Shown here: piece by piece, positions 16,544 to 25,030 of the stretch
How positions within the stretch are numbered: the first letter of the stretch is position 1
How the letters are laid out: every line of letters begins with the position of its first letter
Origin: JBGTIS01 sp041745535
Lineage (GTDB): Bacteria; Bacteroidota; Bacteroidia; Cytophagales; Cyclobacteriaceae
Assembly: GCA_041745535.1 (NCBI GenBank)
Contig: JBGTIS010000014.1
Location: forward strand, 1 to 31,521
Length of the DNA: 31,521 bases
Reading direction: 5' to 3'
Translations under genes and position numbers: made by a program
Notes under the pieces: model-generated
Database searches by the model: none
The model's input: only the letters and a program-made list of their open reading frames with translations
What the model was told of the DNA's origin: nothing

Positions 16544-18019
16544 TCAGGGCAGGGGCAGGTTATTCAAAGTATAGAAAAGATGGTTGTTTTTCAGTAGTAC
16601 GCCTTTTTCACATTTTAAATCCTGAATCGTAAGGTCATACACATAACCGGGCTTCATATCAGCCAGTGTTAAGGAAACTTTTTTGCCATCTTTGGAAATA
16701 GCTACCTGTTTCACCGGTACTTCAGTAAGGTCAAACCGGTCAGAACCATATTCCATATGGTACTCGTAATAGTAGCGTTCAAACTGATAGGTAGCCGGAT
16801 TGTTAGCCAGTTCCCTATCTACAGGACGGGTAAAAGTAAGGTCATAACCAGTCGGAGTTACGTTCATATGCAGTACATCCATAGGGGTGCCACCCTGGTA
16901 TTTGATCCGTTGAATGCCCTGGTCGCCTACCCACACATAGGCAGACTTTCCTACCCACAGGCTGCCATCAGGGCCGAAGGTCATGCGGTTGTTGCCAATG
17001 GTAAGGCCCGCGGAATCCAGAAAACTGACACAGGCCCCCTGGTAAGCGCCTTTTACCTTTTCCAGCATAACGCGCATAATGCGGGGGAAATCCATTTCGC
17101 CCACCAGTAACTGCCCGGCAAAAGGACCGAACCTGGCATTCTCAGGAATGCATAAGGGTTGGGTCGGGGAATTGGCCATGAGATTATGGGGGAAGAGCAC
17201 AGCGGCTTTGGTGCGCATAGAATCCAGCATTTTTACCGGTAGGTTAATGGGATCAACCTCCCAGCCAGGTTTCCACACTAGGCTGGACACATGCCCATAG
17301 AACTTTCCCTTTTCTACATGATACAGCTTACTGGTGCCCAGCCAGTCGCCCTGGTTGTCGGTAATGAACAGATTGCCTTCCAAATCCATTCCCAGTCCGT
17401 TGGGCGAGCGAAATCCGCTGGCCCAGGGCGTGAGTGCCCCTTCCTGATCCAATTTCATTACCCAACCCCGGTAGGGTACACAGGAGTACATTTTGCCCTG
17501 CCGCCCCAACTGATTAAATTGACCTCGCAACTCATTCCAGATTCCCGCGCCACTGGAGCCACAATTCAGGGCAATGAAGTAATTTCCCTTTCCATCGGGC
17601 TCAGGTCCGTAAGCAAATTCATGGTAATTGCCCGACATGCCATAATCGTCGGTTACGGTTACATAATCATCGGCAATACCATCCTGGTTCTGGTCAATCA
17701 GCCTGGTAAGTTCTGGGCGCTGCATCACCAGTATTTCATGGTTATTTACTGCCTGTACGCCCAGCGGATCGTGCAAACCTTCGGCAAAAACAGACCATTG
17801 TGTGGTTTTTGTATCATAAATCATTACTTCGCCACGGTGAAAGCAGGCAGCCAGGCGGCCATCGGGCATAAAAGCCATACCGCCAATTTCCTGAGTTAAC
17901 CCATCGGGTAACTGAATATCTTCTACCGCGTAAAAATTGTCAAGCCGCTCTTCTTCCTGCGAACAGGCTGTAATGAGAAGAAAAAAGACAACTGACAGAT
18001 TAGAGAAAATGCGTATCAT
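16544..18019 (-). CDS. Beta-propeller lipoprotein, sorbosone-dehydrogenase/DUF7133-like
   Basis: The 491-residue lipoprotein (signal MIRIFSNLSVVFFLLITAC, Cys19) is built of propeller-blade repeats: GGMAFMPDGRLAACFHRGEV, a DQNQDGIADD-type calcium loop, FRSPNGLGMDLEGNLFITDN, and MTFGPDGSLWVGKS. This pattern is that of the PQQ-dependent sugar dehydrogenase-like propellers often named L-sorbosone dehydrogenase or DUF7133. A beta-sandwich tail of about 100 residues (from VTPTGYDLTFTRPVD) ends it. No CxxCH haem site is present, unlike many relatives, but the gene overlaps the blue-copper gene upstream by 4 bp (ATGA). The two are thus translationally coupled, and the copper protein may be the electron acceptor. 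Substrate and cofactor are not shown by the sequence. Confidence 0.82.
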   Translation of the reverse strand: MIRIFSNLSVVFFLLITACSQEEERLDNFYAVEDIQLPDGLTQEIGGMAFMPDGRLAACFHRGEVMIYDTKTTQWSVFAEGLHDPLGVQAVNNHEILVMQRPELTRLIDQNQDGIADDYVTVTDDYGMSGNYHEFAYGPEPDGKGNYFIALNCGSSGAGIWNELRGQFNQLGRQGKMYSCVPYRGWVMKLDQEGALTPWASGFRSPNGLGMDLEGNLFITDNQGDWLGTSKLYHVEKGKFYGHVSSLVWKPGWEVDPINLPVKMLDSMRTKAAVLFPHNLMANSPTQPLCIPENARFGPFAGQLLVGEMDFPRIMRVMLEKVKGAYQGACVSFLDSAGLTIGNNRMTFGPDGSLWVGKSAYVWVGDQGIQRIKYQGGTPMDVLHMNVTPTGYDLTFTRPVDRELANNPATYQFERYYYEYHMEYGSDRFDLTEVPVKQVAISKDGKKVSLTLADMKPGYVYDLTIQDLKCEKGVLLKNNHLFYTLNNLPLP

Positions 18020-19125
18020 AAGGGCTTTCGTGTCTTTTCGGTAATGGTAATGGTAAATTCCCGGGCTTCTTCAGGAGATAACTTCAGGTAGTTACCCGCC
18101 CAGTTACCTCGATCAACCACCAGGTCTATGCTTTTGTCTTCTTTCCAAACAAACCAAAGGGGCTGTGTTACATGCTCAAAAGTAAAAGTTCTTCTGAATC
18201 CTGCCTGTTCCGGTATAGGCTCAATGCGTTCAGTTACCACTACATCGTCCAGCGAATATTTAAAAGTGGGATACCGGTTTTCCATCGAATAGCCATGAAA
18301 TTCAGGTTTTGGAATATGGTTTTTGTCGCCAATCCGGATAGGAAACTCAGTGCTGTCGCGGTAAAAAACCACGCCCACAATATCGGCCAGTTCCTTGCCC
18401 TTGCCCGACCAGTTTCTTTTCATGTCTACAAAACCACCTTTCCAGGCATAGCGCAGCCGGCATTGCCCTGCATCCCAGCAATAGCTTACATCGCCCTGCA
18501 TCCCTACGGCAATACCCGCAGGCCCGCAGTCGGGCATAAAAGTGCGGTACATAGCAGGCAGCCTGGCCGGCCAGGGATGGGCAGGTTCTTCCGGTGCTTC
18601 ATTACCAGGATTGGCTCTGCGGACAGGAGGAACGTTCAGATCGGCTGATAGGGGAGGCAATGCATTGTTGGTAACGTACATGGCACCATACATTACGGCG
18701 CCATGACCGGGATAGGTACACACATACGGATAAACGCCTTCTTTTTCGGGGGCAGTAAACTCTATGGTTTTTTTTTCACCAGGGCCCAGCAAAGGAATAG
18801 CTGCCAGAATTTTTTCGGATTCCGGAATATAGTTTTTCTCCGGCCCCTGTGCGGACAGTTTTCCGGCCAGCACCACAATTTCTTCCCGCTGATTAGGCAG
18901 GGTAATAATCATATTATGCGTCATTTCATCGGTATTGATCAGCGTAAGCGATACGGTTTCGCCTGGCTTTATGGTAAACCTCACCACATCATATTGCAAG
19001 CCGGATATGGCTTTAATAGAAATTTCTTTTTTAGGTTGCTGGCTTACCTGTTCGTTATTTTGAAAAAGAAAGGCGCCTCCTGATGCGAGTGAGAAAATAA
19101 GGAAGAGCGTTACCAGTTTGATCAT
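18016..19125 (-). CDS. Exported blue-copper (auracyanin/azurin-like) protein with extra C-terminal domain
   Basis: The 369-residue periplasmic protein has an N-terminal signal or anchor (MIKLVTLFLIFSLASGGAFL). A cupredoxin domain (about 33-152) carries the four type-1 copper ligands His70 (MTHNMII), Cys136, His141 and Met145, in the azurin/auracyanin order C-x4-H-x3-M. About 200 further residues follow, far more than a plain plastocyanin. That region begins with a Pro-rich linker and holds GPAGIAVGMQGDVSYCWDA and RYAWKGGFVDMKRNWSGKG. It resembles the beta-rich domain found beside DUF7133-type dehydrogenases, but I cannot name it with confidence. It overlaps the propeller gene by 4 bp. A role as electron shuttle for that protein is inferred. 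No -7 box is visible upstream. Confidence 0.85.
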   Translation of the reverse strand: MIKLVTLFLIFSLASGGAFLFQNNEQVSQQPKKEISIKAISGLQYDVVRFTIKPGETVSLTLINTDEMTHNMIITLPNQREEIVVLAGKLSAQGPEKNYIPESEKILAAIPLLGPGEKKTIEFTAPEKEGVYPYVCTYPGHGAVMYGAMYVTNNALPPLSADLNVPPVRRANPGNEAPEEPAHPWPARLPAMYRTFMPDCGPAGIAVGMQGDVSYCWDAGQCRLRYAWKGGFVDMKRNWSGKGKELADIVGVVFYRDSTEFPIRIGDKNHIPKPEFHGYSMENRYPTFKYSLDDVVVTERIEPIPEQAGFRRTFTFEHVTQPLWFVWKEDKSIDLVVDRGNWAGNYLKLSPEEAREFTITITEKTRKPL

Positions 19126-19362
19126 AGGGATATTCTTAAACAGGACATTATAACAGGCTTAAAAAATCCAATTTATCAAAATATAGATCATTTTTTTAAC
19201 ATAGCTTTAATTTTTTACAGCAATAAAAGTAGCTGTTTGTTTAAGATATAATATTTTGAGTATGAAGTTGTCTAAAGTTTTAAGTGAATTGGAATAAGTT
19301 GCGGAAAGGTTATATTCAAATTGAACAGAATTGAAAACATAACCATAACCATAACCGCAACA

Positions 19363-19878
19363 ATGTTAAAGTTAACAAAACGACAAATCAATCGCGCGGC
19401 GAACCGTCAAAAATTGGTACCACAATTAAGTAAAGGAAAAAGAGGGCCAACCTGCAAAGTAGGTTTATGGCGGGTAGTGAGGGCTATTCTATATCGTATG
19501 AAAACCGGTGTTCAGTGGAGACAACTTCCTATGGATTCACTTTTTGGTCGCCATGCAATAAGTTGGCAATCAGCGCGCCGGCGCCCGGTATTTTACTATT
19601 TTTCCAAGTGGTCAAAGGATGGTAGCTGGCATAAGCTTTGGGTTACTGTCCTGGACTTTATCCGGGAGTTATTGTATATGTCGAGTGTTGAATTTGATGG
19701 CTCACATACCCATGCCAAAAGAGGTGGTCAGGAAGTTGGTTATCAAGGGCACAAGAAGGCAAAAACAACTAATATGCTATTTTTAACAGACCGTCAAGGA
19801 ATGCCATTGGCTTGTAGCGATCCAATGAGTGGGGAACATCATGATCTGTTTGAGATTCAAAAAACGTGTCAAAAATGA
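19363..19878 (+). mobile_element. IS5-family transposase fragment, 3' truncated
   Basis: The open frame from ATG 19363 reads MLKLTKRQINRAANRQKLVP and matches the N-terminal half of IS5-type transposases: the DUF4096-like block (VVRAILYRMKTGVQWRQLPM; FYYFSKWSKDGSWHKLW) and the start of the DDE domain with the first catalytic Asp (SVEFDGSHTHAKRGGQEVGY; GMPLACSDPMSGEHHDLFEI). The frame stops at 19878, directly after the conserved HHDLFEI. The second Asp and the Glu are missing, so it cannot work. Its end overlaps the start of an AT-rich TPR gene of different base composition; the junction is around 19860-19890. No clear terminal inverted repeats are visible on either side. The 237 bp upstream (19126-19362) hold no other gene. 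Confidence 0.8.
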
Positions 19879-21074
19879 TCCACACTTTAAGTGAACTTCT
19901 TCATAATTACCCAAAAAACGAGAGCGTACAATTAGCAGCTGGTTTTATAAATAGAAATCTTAACTCTGAGTTATCCGAATTTCATTATAAACAGGCAATT
20001 CAGTATAATCCACAATCTGTTTTAGCACACTATAATCTTGGAACTCTTTATTTAGAAAAAGGTGATTTAGATTCTGCCCTGGATAGCATTTTCAGATCAT
20101 TAGAAATAGATAAAAGTTTTGGCCTAAGTTATGTGAATTTAGCCGCTATTTATATTCTGAAAGGTGAAACAGAAATCGCTAAAAAATGGGTTGATGATGG
20201 AATTTCAAATACAAATACAGATAATTTCACTTTACTTCTAGCTAGTAGGGCAAATTTAGCCTTTAGAGATAATAATTCTGAAGATATTGAAATTTACGGT
20301 AAAAAAGCTGTGGAAGAAATAAATGGATTTTCCCCTATAATGGTTTGGCTTGGACTGTATTTCGAGAAGAATAATAAAGTCGAAGAGGGAGCCAAATACT
20401 TTATTGAGCTTTATAAGACAAAAAATAAAACCATTCATGATATTATTGATTTATCAACAGCATTACTGGAACAACAATTAACTAATTTATCTTTGAATAT
20501 TTTTCTGAAGCTTAATGATTTCCAGCCAAATAATTTTATGATACTAAATACTCTAGGCGGTATATTTTTGTTTTTAAACCAGGAAGAAATCGCTTTAAAA
20601 TATTTAGATTCCGCTCGAAAAATTAACCCAGATGATCCATATGCAGCAATAAATTTCGCGCAACTACTTTTTAAACGTGGAGAGCTTGAGAATCCAGAAG
20701 AGTATTGTCTTAAACTTTTGGAAAGGTTTCCAGAACTTCATTCAATACAATATTTCCTTTCATCAGTTTATCGCCGGGATAAAAGATATAAAGACGCTCA
20801 AAAGCAGTTAATTCGTTATTTGGAATTTAATCCTAATTCAACTGAGGTATGGAAAAGTCTCGGTGATTTAAGCCTCTTTGAATTGGAGGATAATGGGACA
20901 GCGATACATGCTTATTCTGAATTTTTAAAATTTGCCTATGATAATAAAGTTTGTTTTAAGTTGGGACACTCCTACTTGAATCACGGAAGTTTTTTAAAAG
21001 CAGAAGAAACATTTGAACTCTTAAAAAGAAATAAATTCCTCAGATGCATTTTACGGGCATATTATGGTTTATAA
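19875..21074 (+). CDS. TPR-repeat protein, AT-rich, abuts the IS5 fragment
   Basis: About 400 residues of tetratricopeptide-like helical repeats, for example ALAHYNLGTLYLEKGD-type (VLAHYNLGTLYLEKGDLDSA), LSYVNLAAIYILKGETEIA, and NFMILNTLGGIFLFLNQEEI. Such proteins are scaffolds for protein-protein contacts. There is no signal peptide or membrane segment. The gene starts at ATG 19875 (or GTG 19866) inside the last codons of the truncated transposase, so its true 5' end may have been replaced. Base use is far richer in A and T than in the flanking genes, like the orphan at 12436. The last repeat is cut off at a stop at 21074, and the next frame stays open to 21183 (see there). It may therefore be a decaying fragment. 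Confidence 0.7.
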   Translation: MIHTLSELLHNYPKNESVQLAAGFINRNLNSELSEFHYKQAIQYNPQSVLAHYNLGTLYLEKGDLDSALDSIFRSLEIDKSFGLSYVNLAAIYILKGETEIAKKWVDDGISNTNTDNFTLLLASRANLAFRDNNSEDIEIYGKKAVEEINGFSPIMVWLGLYFEKNNKVEEGAKYFIELYKTKNKTIHDIIDLSTALLEQQLTNLSLNIFLKLNDFQPNNFMILNTLGGIFLFLNQEEIALKYLDSARKINPDDPYAAINFAQLLFKRGELENPEEYCLKLLERFPELHSIQYFLSSVYRRDKRYKDAQKQLIRYLEFNPNSTEVWKSLGDLSLFELEDNGTAIHAYSEFLKFAYDNKVCFKLGHSYLNHGSFLKAEETFELLKRNKFLRCILRAYYGL

Positions 21075-21183
21075 GTATCAAAATGACGAGAGTAAAGAAA
21101 AAGAAGTTTTAGAAGAAGCTGAAAAGATATCTATGGAGTTTGCAGATGAAGTAAGGTTAAAAATTTTAGAGAATTTTGCTTAA
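21064..21183 (+). pseudogene. Frameshifted tail of the TPR gene, or a 39-residue overlapping ORF
   Basis: From ATG 21064, overlapping the TPR stop, 39 codons encode MVYKYQNDESKEKEVLEEAE and then KISMEFADEVRLKILENFA before TAA at 21181. The composition (acidic and basic helix) continues the style of the TPR protein, and the TPR frame ends abruptly at RAYYGL. A one-base shift near 21064 would fuse them. I prefer a frameshifted C-terminus to an independent small gene. Confidence 0.5.
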
Positions 21184-21206
21184 AATATAGGATTATCCTT
21201 TATTTT
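21182..21206. terminator. Hairpin between convergent TPR and GH31 genes
   Basis: AAAATATAGGA (21182-21192) pairs with TCCTTTATTTT (21196-21206) with one mismatch and a 3-nt loop. It begins in the stop codon of the TPR tail and is followed by AATTTTT. It also lies 27 bp past the stop of the minus-strand GH31 gene, so it could serve both strands. Confidence 0.5.
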
Positions 21207-21232
21207 AATTTTTAAATCGCAAAAAATATTTC

Positions 21233-23374
21233 TTATTCAGTCATAAACGTCCAGGTGGCTTTGGCAGGGTAGCCGTAGGGTTTTCCTTTTTCAGGTTTGG
21301 ATATGCTGCCTGAAAGTTTACCGTTTTTATCTTTTGCTACCGTGATTTCCTGCCACGAACAGGCGCCTTTTTCATAATCGAAAGTAGTACCATCGTCATC
21401 ATACAACTGGAAAGTGCCGCCTTCCGTACCGTAATGCCTGATCTCCAATGGCAGTATTTCTCCGGGCTGGGGTGCCTGCCGCTGTGCGGGAATCATGGGA
21501 ATGATGCCGCCTTCTTTTACAAAGAGCGGAATTTTCTCCAGTCCGGGTTCAATGGTAATGATTTCTGCTTCACCCACCAATTGGCCGGTATAGAAATCGT
21601 ACCATTTGCCGCCGGGTAATACCACCTGCCGGATGGTTTCGCCGGCGAACATAGGCGCTACCAGTAGGCTTTCGCCTACCATATACTGATCTTTTACTTC
21701 TTTCCGAATGGCTACCTGATAGGGATTTTCCGTAGAGTTCAGGGTGCTGGCCTGTTCGGTAGCAGTTATGTTAAAATCTTCCTGCAGGTTCATGGCCCGG
21801 AAAGGGGGGGTGCCTTCAAAATGATACTGAGCAAAAGCCGTATACAAATAAGGGAGCAACCGCATGCGCAGGAAAGCTATTTCCTGTACGGCTTCCTCTA
21901 CTTCGGGAAACGACCAGGGTTTGGTGCCATCAGCCCAGGCATTGATCATGGCCATGGGCGAAAAGCAAACCGATTGCATGCGGCGCAGCCACTCTTCAGC
22001 AGTTTCGGAAGCCCGCACTTCGGGCGTCCACAGTACGCCGATAAAGCTGCTGTTTACCAGGGCAGTAATAAAATCACGGTGGCTGTAGTAATCGTTATAA
22101 ATCACATAGGGCAGGGCGCTGCTGCCGGCATTGGAGGCCCGAACCAGTCCGTCGGTACGCTGATTAATTTCCCGGAACCAGTCTGCCGTCATTTTCTGCA
22201 CCAGCAATCCATACACCTGCCGCATCTGCTCGCCGCTATAGCCGGAAGGGAAGGTAGCCACATCGGGCCATACCCAATGGTCGTACCCATCTACTTCATC
22301 TATTTTGTAGCCGCTTACGCCCAGGTTCAAATGGTTTTTCATGAAATGATCTTTGAACAGCGCCCGGGTTTTTTCCAGGGTGAAGTCCGGTACAATGCCA
22401 TTCCATACTGTATGCGATCCGGCCAGGGGCAGTACTTTCGGATACAGCGTACTTTTGGGCGACACATACGGATTCAGCCACAAATTGGCCCTTATTCCTT
22501 TTTCTTTCAGTTGATCCAGAAATTGTTTGGGATTGGGAAAACGGGTACTGTCCCATTCAAAAGTGCAGGGATACGACATGCTTTGCCAGCCGGGTTCTAC
22601 CCCAATAAAATCAAGGGGGAAATTATGGGTTTCAAACTCGGCAGCTTCTTTCAGAATATCTTCCTGAGAATATAAAGTGGGTACCCGCTGGGTAAATCCC
22701 AATCCCCATTTGGGAGGCAATACACCACCACCATTGAACAGGTTATAGCGGCGTACCGCATCCAGCGGCGTAGGGCCGGCAAACACATACACATCGGTGC
22801 CTGCGGCAGGTACCAGTATTTCCACGGCATCGGAATAGGGTTGTGCCGACCAGTTTTTATCCGTATTCCGGTCGTAAAGCTTTGGTGGATGGCTGGTATT
22901 CACCCGGACGGCGGTTCCGGCATACACGGTAATGTACCGGGCAGCATCTATCAGTACGCCATACCCATTGCCAGAAACATAAAAGGGTACCGGCGCATGG
23001 GTGCGGCCATTGTCATTACCCCCATAATGATCAGCATGCAGCTGCATATCGCGCCCCCGCTGCTGTACGGTTTTAAAGTTCAGTCCCAGACCATAAATCT
23101 GTTCGCCTTCTGCCAGTGGAAACCGCAGGTAGGTTTTCCCATCCACTACTTCCATGCTGATGGCAGCTTTATCCAGCGGAAAGTCTGAGGCAGGTAATTT
23201 TTCGATAGCCTCATGCGCCGGCGTGGCGTCCACTACTTTCAGTAAACTGATGGATTCGGGTTGACCCACACTAATTTTCCATATGCCTTTTTCTATTTCC
23301 TGCCATTCAGCAGATTGCGCATACGTTGAAAAAACAATGATTTGAAAGAAGAAAATGAGGATGATTTTATTCAT
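21233..23374 (-). CDS. Exported glycoside hydrolase family 31 enzyme (alpha-glucosidase-like)
   Basis: The 713-residue secreted enzyme (signal MNKIILIFFFQIIVFSTYAQ) has the GH31 order: an N-terminal beta-sandwich with EGEQIYGLGLNF (about 90-100), then the catalytic barrel from GVLPPKWGLGFTQR (about 217). The barrel holds the nucleophile region LGVSGYKIDEVDGYD with Asp359, and a likely acid/base around Asp428 (YVIYNDYYSHRDF). The C-terminal beta-domains contain FRAMNLQEDF, VGESLLVAPMFAGETIRQVV and YDDDGTTFDYEKG. GH31 members act on alpha-glucosides, xylosides or galactosides; the nucleophile motif here differs from the common WxDMNE, so I do not name the sugar. It follows the ThuA-domain gene by 78 bp on the same strand and is probably co-transcribed from the promoter near 24256-24271. 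Confidence 0.9.
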   Translation of the reverse strand: MNKIILIFFFQIIVFSTYAQSAEWQEIEKGIWKISVGQPESISLLKVVDATPAHEAIEKLPASDFPLDKAAISMEVVDGKTYLRFPLAEGEQIYGLGLNFKTVQQRGRDMQLHADHYGGNDNGRTHAPVPFYVSGNGYGVLIDAARYITVYAGTAVRVNTSHPPKLYDRNTDKNWSAQPYSDAVEILVPAAGTDVYVFAGPTPLDAVRRYNLFNGGGVLPPKWGLGFTQRVPTLYSQEDILKEAAEFETHNFPLDFIGVEPGWQSMSYPCTFEWDSTRFPNPKQFLDQLKEKGIRANLWLNPYVSPKSTLYPKVLPLAGSHTVWNGIVPDFTLEKTRALFKDHFMKNHLNLGVSGYKIDEVDGYDHWVWPDVATFPSGYSGEQMRQVYGLLVQKMTADWFREINQRTDGLVRASNAGSSALPYVIYNDYYSHRDFITALVNSSFIGVLWTPEVRASETAEEWLRRMQSVCFSPMAMINAWADGTKPWSFPEVEEAVQEIAFLRMRLLPYLYTAFAQYHFEGTPPFRAMNLQEDFNITATEQASTLNSTENPYQVAIRKEVKDQYMVGESLLVAPMFAGETIRQVVLPGGKWYDFYTGQLVGEAEIITIEPGLEKIPLFVKEGGIIPMIPAQRQAPQPGEILPLEIRHYGTEGGTFQLYDDDGTTFDYEKGACSWQEITVAKDKNGKLSGSISKPEKGKPYGYPAKATWTFMTE

Positions 23375-23452
23375 GTATAAACTTTGATTTTAAAGATTAG
23401 GACATGGTCAGGAGGAACCCTCCCGTAAAGATGGTTGACAAGGTTTACTAGC

Positions 23453-24202
23453 CTATTTATTGATTTCATTGGCCTGAGCCGACCATTCTATGGCCTGTTG
23501 CAACAGCTGTCTGTAATTCGGATTGGCATAGGCCTCCGGACCATGGCCCAGTTGTATATATACTACTTCTGAATTTCCGTAGTGATTGGTCCAGGCCAGG
23601 TACGGCATGCTTTTCGGGTGTGAGGTACGCAGCAAAGGCTGTACATCGGGTAGTATCTCACAGTTTCCATACACTTCATCGTAAATTTCAAAATCGTCGA
23701 TACCCTGTGCGATGGGATGCGTTTTGTTGGTAACTGTTACGGGAATAATCAGGTCATGTTCATAGTTGGACTTTATAGAATCGCCATTTACAAGGGCAGG
23801 CTGCTGGTAGTATTTTCCGCCTACCATGTGTTTGAATTCGGGCCAGTTCTGGTAAGAAACAAGGGCGTGGTGGGTAAATACCATGGCTTTGCCCTGATTG
23901 AGCAAACGCTGATAAGCTTCCTGCTGGGCAGGGGTAATAGAATCGTACATGTCGTAAAACACAAGCACATCATACTGATCCACTGCCGGCGATGCGATAA
24001 GCGCATTGGCGGCAGGTTGCTCCACCTTTTTGTAGCTTATGTTTTCCAAAGCATCAAACGCGGCATAATACGCCTTATGGTCAAAGTCATGTCCGCCGGT
24101 GATCACCAGCACTTTCAGGGTTTTCTTTTTTAAAGTTTGACTTACTAAACAAAACAAAACCATTAAGAAAGCAGGCAAAAGAAGAAAGATTCTGTATTTC
24201 AT
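23453..24202 (-). CDS. Exported ThuA-domain protein
   Basis: The 249-residue protein starts with a hydrophobic signal (MKYRIFLLLPAFLMVLFCLV). A ThuA-like domain of the class-I glutamine-amidotransferase fold fills the rest: LKVLVITGGHDFDHKAYYAA, YDVLVFYDMY, AMVFTHHALVSYQNWPEFKH, and the ending VVYIQLGHGPEAYANPNYRQ. ThuA was first tied to trehalose and sucrose use in rhizobia. In Bacteroidota, ThuA proteins are common next to glycosidases and sugar dehydrogenases. The catalytic Cys of true amidotransferases is absent. It is the first gene before the GH31 enzyme, 54 bp downstream of a LacI-type palindrome, so sugar-responsive control is likely. The biochemical role of the family is still unclear. 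Confidence 0.88.
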   Translation of the reverse strand: MKYRIFLLLPAFLMVLFCLVSQTLKKKTLKVLVITGGHDFDHKAYYAAFDALENISYKKVEQPAANALIASPAVDQYDVLVFYDMYDSITPAQQEAYQRLLNQGKAMVFTHHALVSYQNWPEFKHMVGGKYYQQPALVNGDSIKSNYEHDLIIPVTVTNKTHPIAQGIDDFEIYDEVYGNCEILPDVQPLLRTSHPKSMPYLAWTNHYGNSEVVYIQLGHGPEAYANPNYRQLLQQAIEWSAQANEINK

Positions 24203-24544
24203 AATATGGAAAACCTGTTATTAATTTGTTGCTAAATGTTTCCAAGTTATAAAAAACGCAAGCATTTGCGATAACATTTTTATTTAGGCATGCCCATTGG
24301 TTTTCTATACATCTGATAAATCATTACTTTTCAATTATTTTTTTGACATATATCAAGAATAAGTTGCATATAAACATCAATATTACCCTTTAATAGTGGC
24401 AACTTTATCATAAAGGTTTTTTCTTTTCATTGACAAATTTGTAAAACAGAAAAAGCTTGAAATTAAAATGACTTTACTAAAATGGGTAGTACTGACTTTA
24501 TCTTTAGCCATCCTAGTGTTAAGCATACGATCCCAACGTATGGA
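24203..24544. other. AT-rich intergenic region with the ThuA-GH31 promoter
   Basis: These 342 bp separate the ThuA gene from the GNAT gene. They contain the palindrome at 24256-24271 and a weak -7-like TAACTTGG on the minus strand just after it. On the plus strand there are a TTGACA-like sequence near 24351 and a doubtful 26-codon frame from 24468. I see nothing else that I can support. Confidence 0.5.
24256..24271. promoter_or_regulatory. LacI/GalR-type operator candidate before the ThuA-GH31 operon
   Basis: ACGCAAGCATTTGCGA has 5-bp inverted arms CGCAA/TTGCG around a 4-bp centre. It closely resembles the half-sites of LacI/GalR-family operators, such as the PurR site ACGCAAACGTTTGCGT. The central CG step of the classic site is not present. 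It lies 54 bp before the ThuA start codon, where a repressor would overlap the promoter. No LacI-type gene is in the window. Confidence 0.5.
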
Positions 24545-24548
24545 TTAA
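24468..24548 (+). CDS. Possible 26-residue single-membrane-helix peptide
   Basis: ATG 24468 opens a frame MTLLKWVVLTLSLAILVLSI then RSQRMD and stop. It looks like a tiny single-span membrane protein with a Trp-Val hydrophobic core and a basic tail. It overlaps the 3' end of the convergent GNAT gene by 4 bp. There is no homologue I recognise and no clear promoter, so it may be chance. Confidence 0.25.
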   Translation: MTLLKWVVLTLSLAILVLSIRSQRMD

Positions 24549-25024
24549 AGTTGTAGCTGGTTTCGTGACCAATTAATTTTGACGGCAGAGAGCTTTCCAT
24601 TGTCAAATCGAGTGTCACTTAAAACGTTGAAACCGTTTTTTATATAAAAACCAAGAGGTGAGTAATAGGTTTCTCCATTCTCTTTTTTATCTCTGTTATG
24701 GTCAATTACCCATCCGTTTAGTTCGACTTCATTCTGTTTGACCTGGTTGAGCAAATAAGTCCCAACACCTTTTCTCTGCTGGGTGGTGTCGACCAATATG
24801 ACTAACCATCTTTCTTCCTGTCGGGTAAAAACAGCTAGCCAACCCATTAATCTTTGTTGGTCATCAGTTATGGTATAATGTACCGGAAGGCTCAGTTTCG
24901 CAAGATACTGGTCAAACGCGTCTATGTTTGGATATTGCAGTGTTGCGGGGTACTCAGCATTCCAAATTTTTACAATTTGCTCCTTTTCCTCGCCCGTAAA
25001 ATGGTTAACCTTCACTACCTGCAT
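24545..25024 (-). CDS. GNAT-family N-acetyltransferase
   Basis: The 159-residue cytosolic enzyme has the acetyl-CoA-binding motif A as QQRKGVGTYLL (Gln83, Gly86, Gly88), preceded by the strand WLVILVDTT. It ends with the typical YYSPLGFYIKNGF, the late beta-bulge region of the fold. It would transfer an acetyl group from acetyl-CoA to an amine; the substrate is unknown. The gene lies 6 bp downstream of the EcsC-family gene and is almost certainly co-transcribed with it. Length fits the family. Confidence 0.85.
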   Translation of the reverse strand: MQVVKVNHFTGEEKEQIVKIWNAEYPATLQYPNIDAFDQYLAKLSLPVHYTITDDQQRLMGWLAVFTRQEERWLVILVDTTQQRKGVGTYLLNQVKQNEVELNGWVIDHNRDKKENGETYYSPLGFYIKNGFNVLSDTRFDNGKLSAVKINWSRNQLQL

Positions 25025-25030
25025 GGCCTG

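Noticed and set aside
19259..19290. Partial resemblance of the sequence left of the IS5 fragment to the IS3 end (AAGYTGTCTAAAG)
   Set aside because: The match is broken by several changes and an 8-nt insertion; too short to call a second IS3 end.
21821..22675. 284-codon open frame on the plus strand antisense to the GH31 gene
   Set aside because: It mirrors the codon bias of a GC-richer gene, has no recognisable domain and no promoter or context; the same holds for the shorter antisense frames within the propeller, copper and permease genes.
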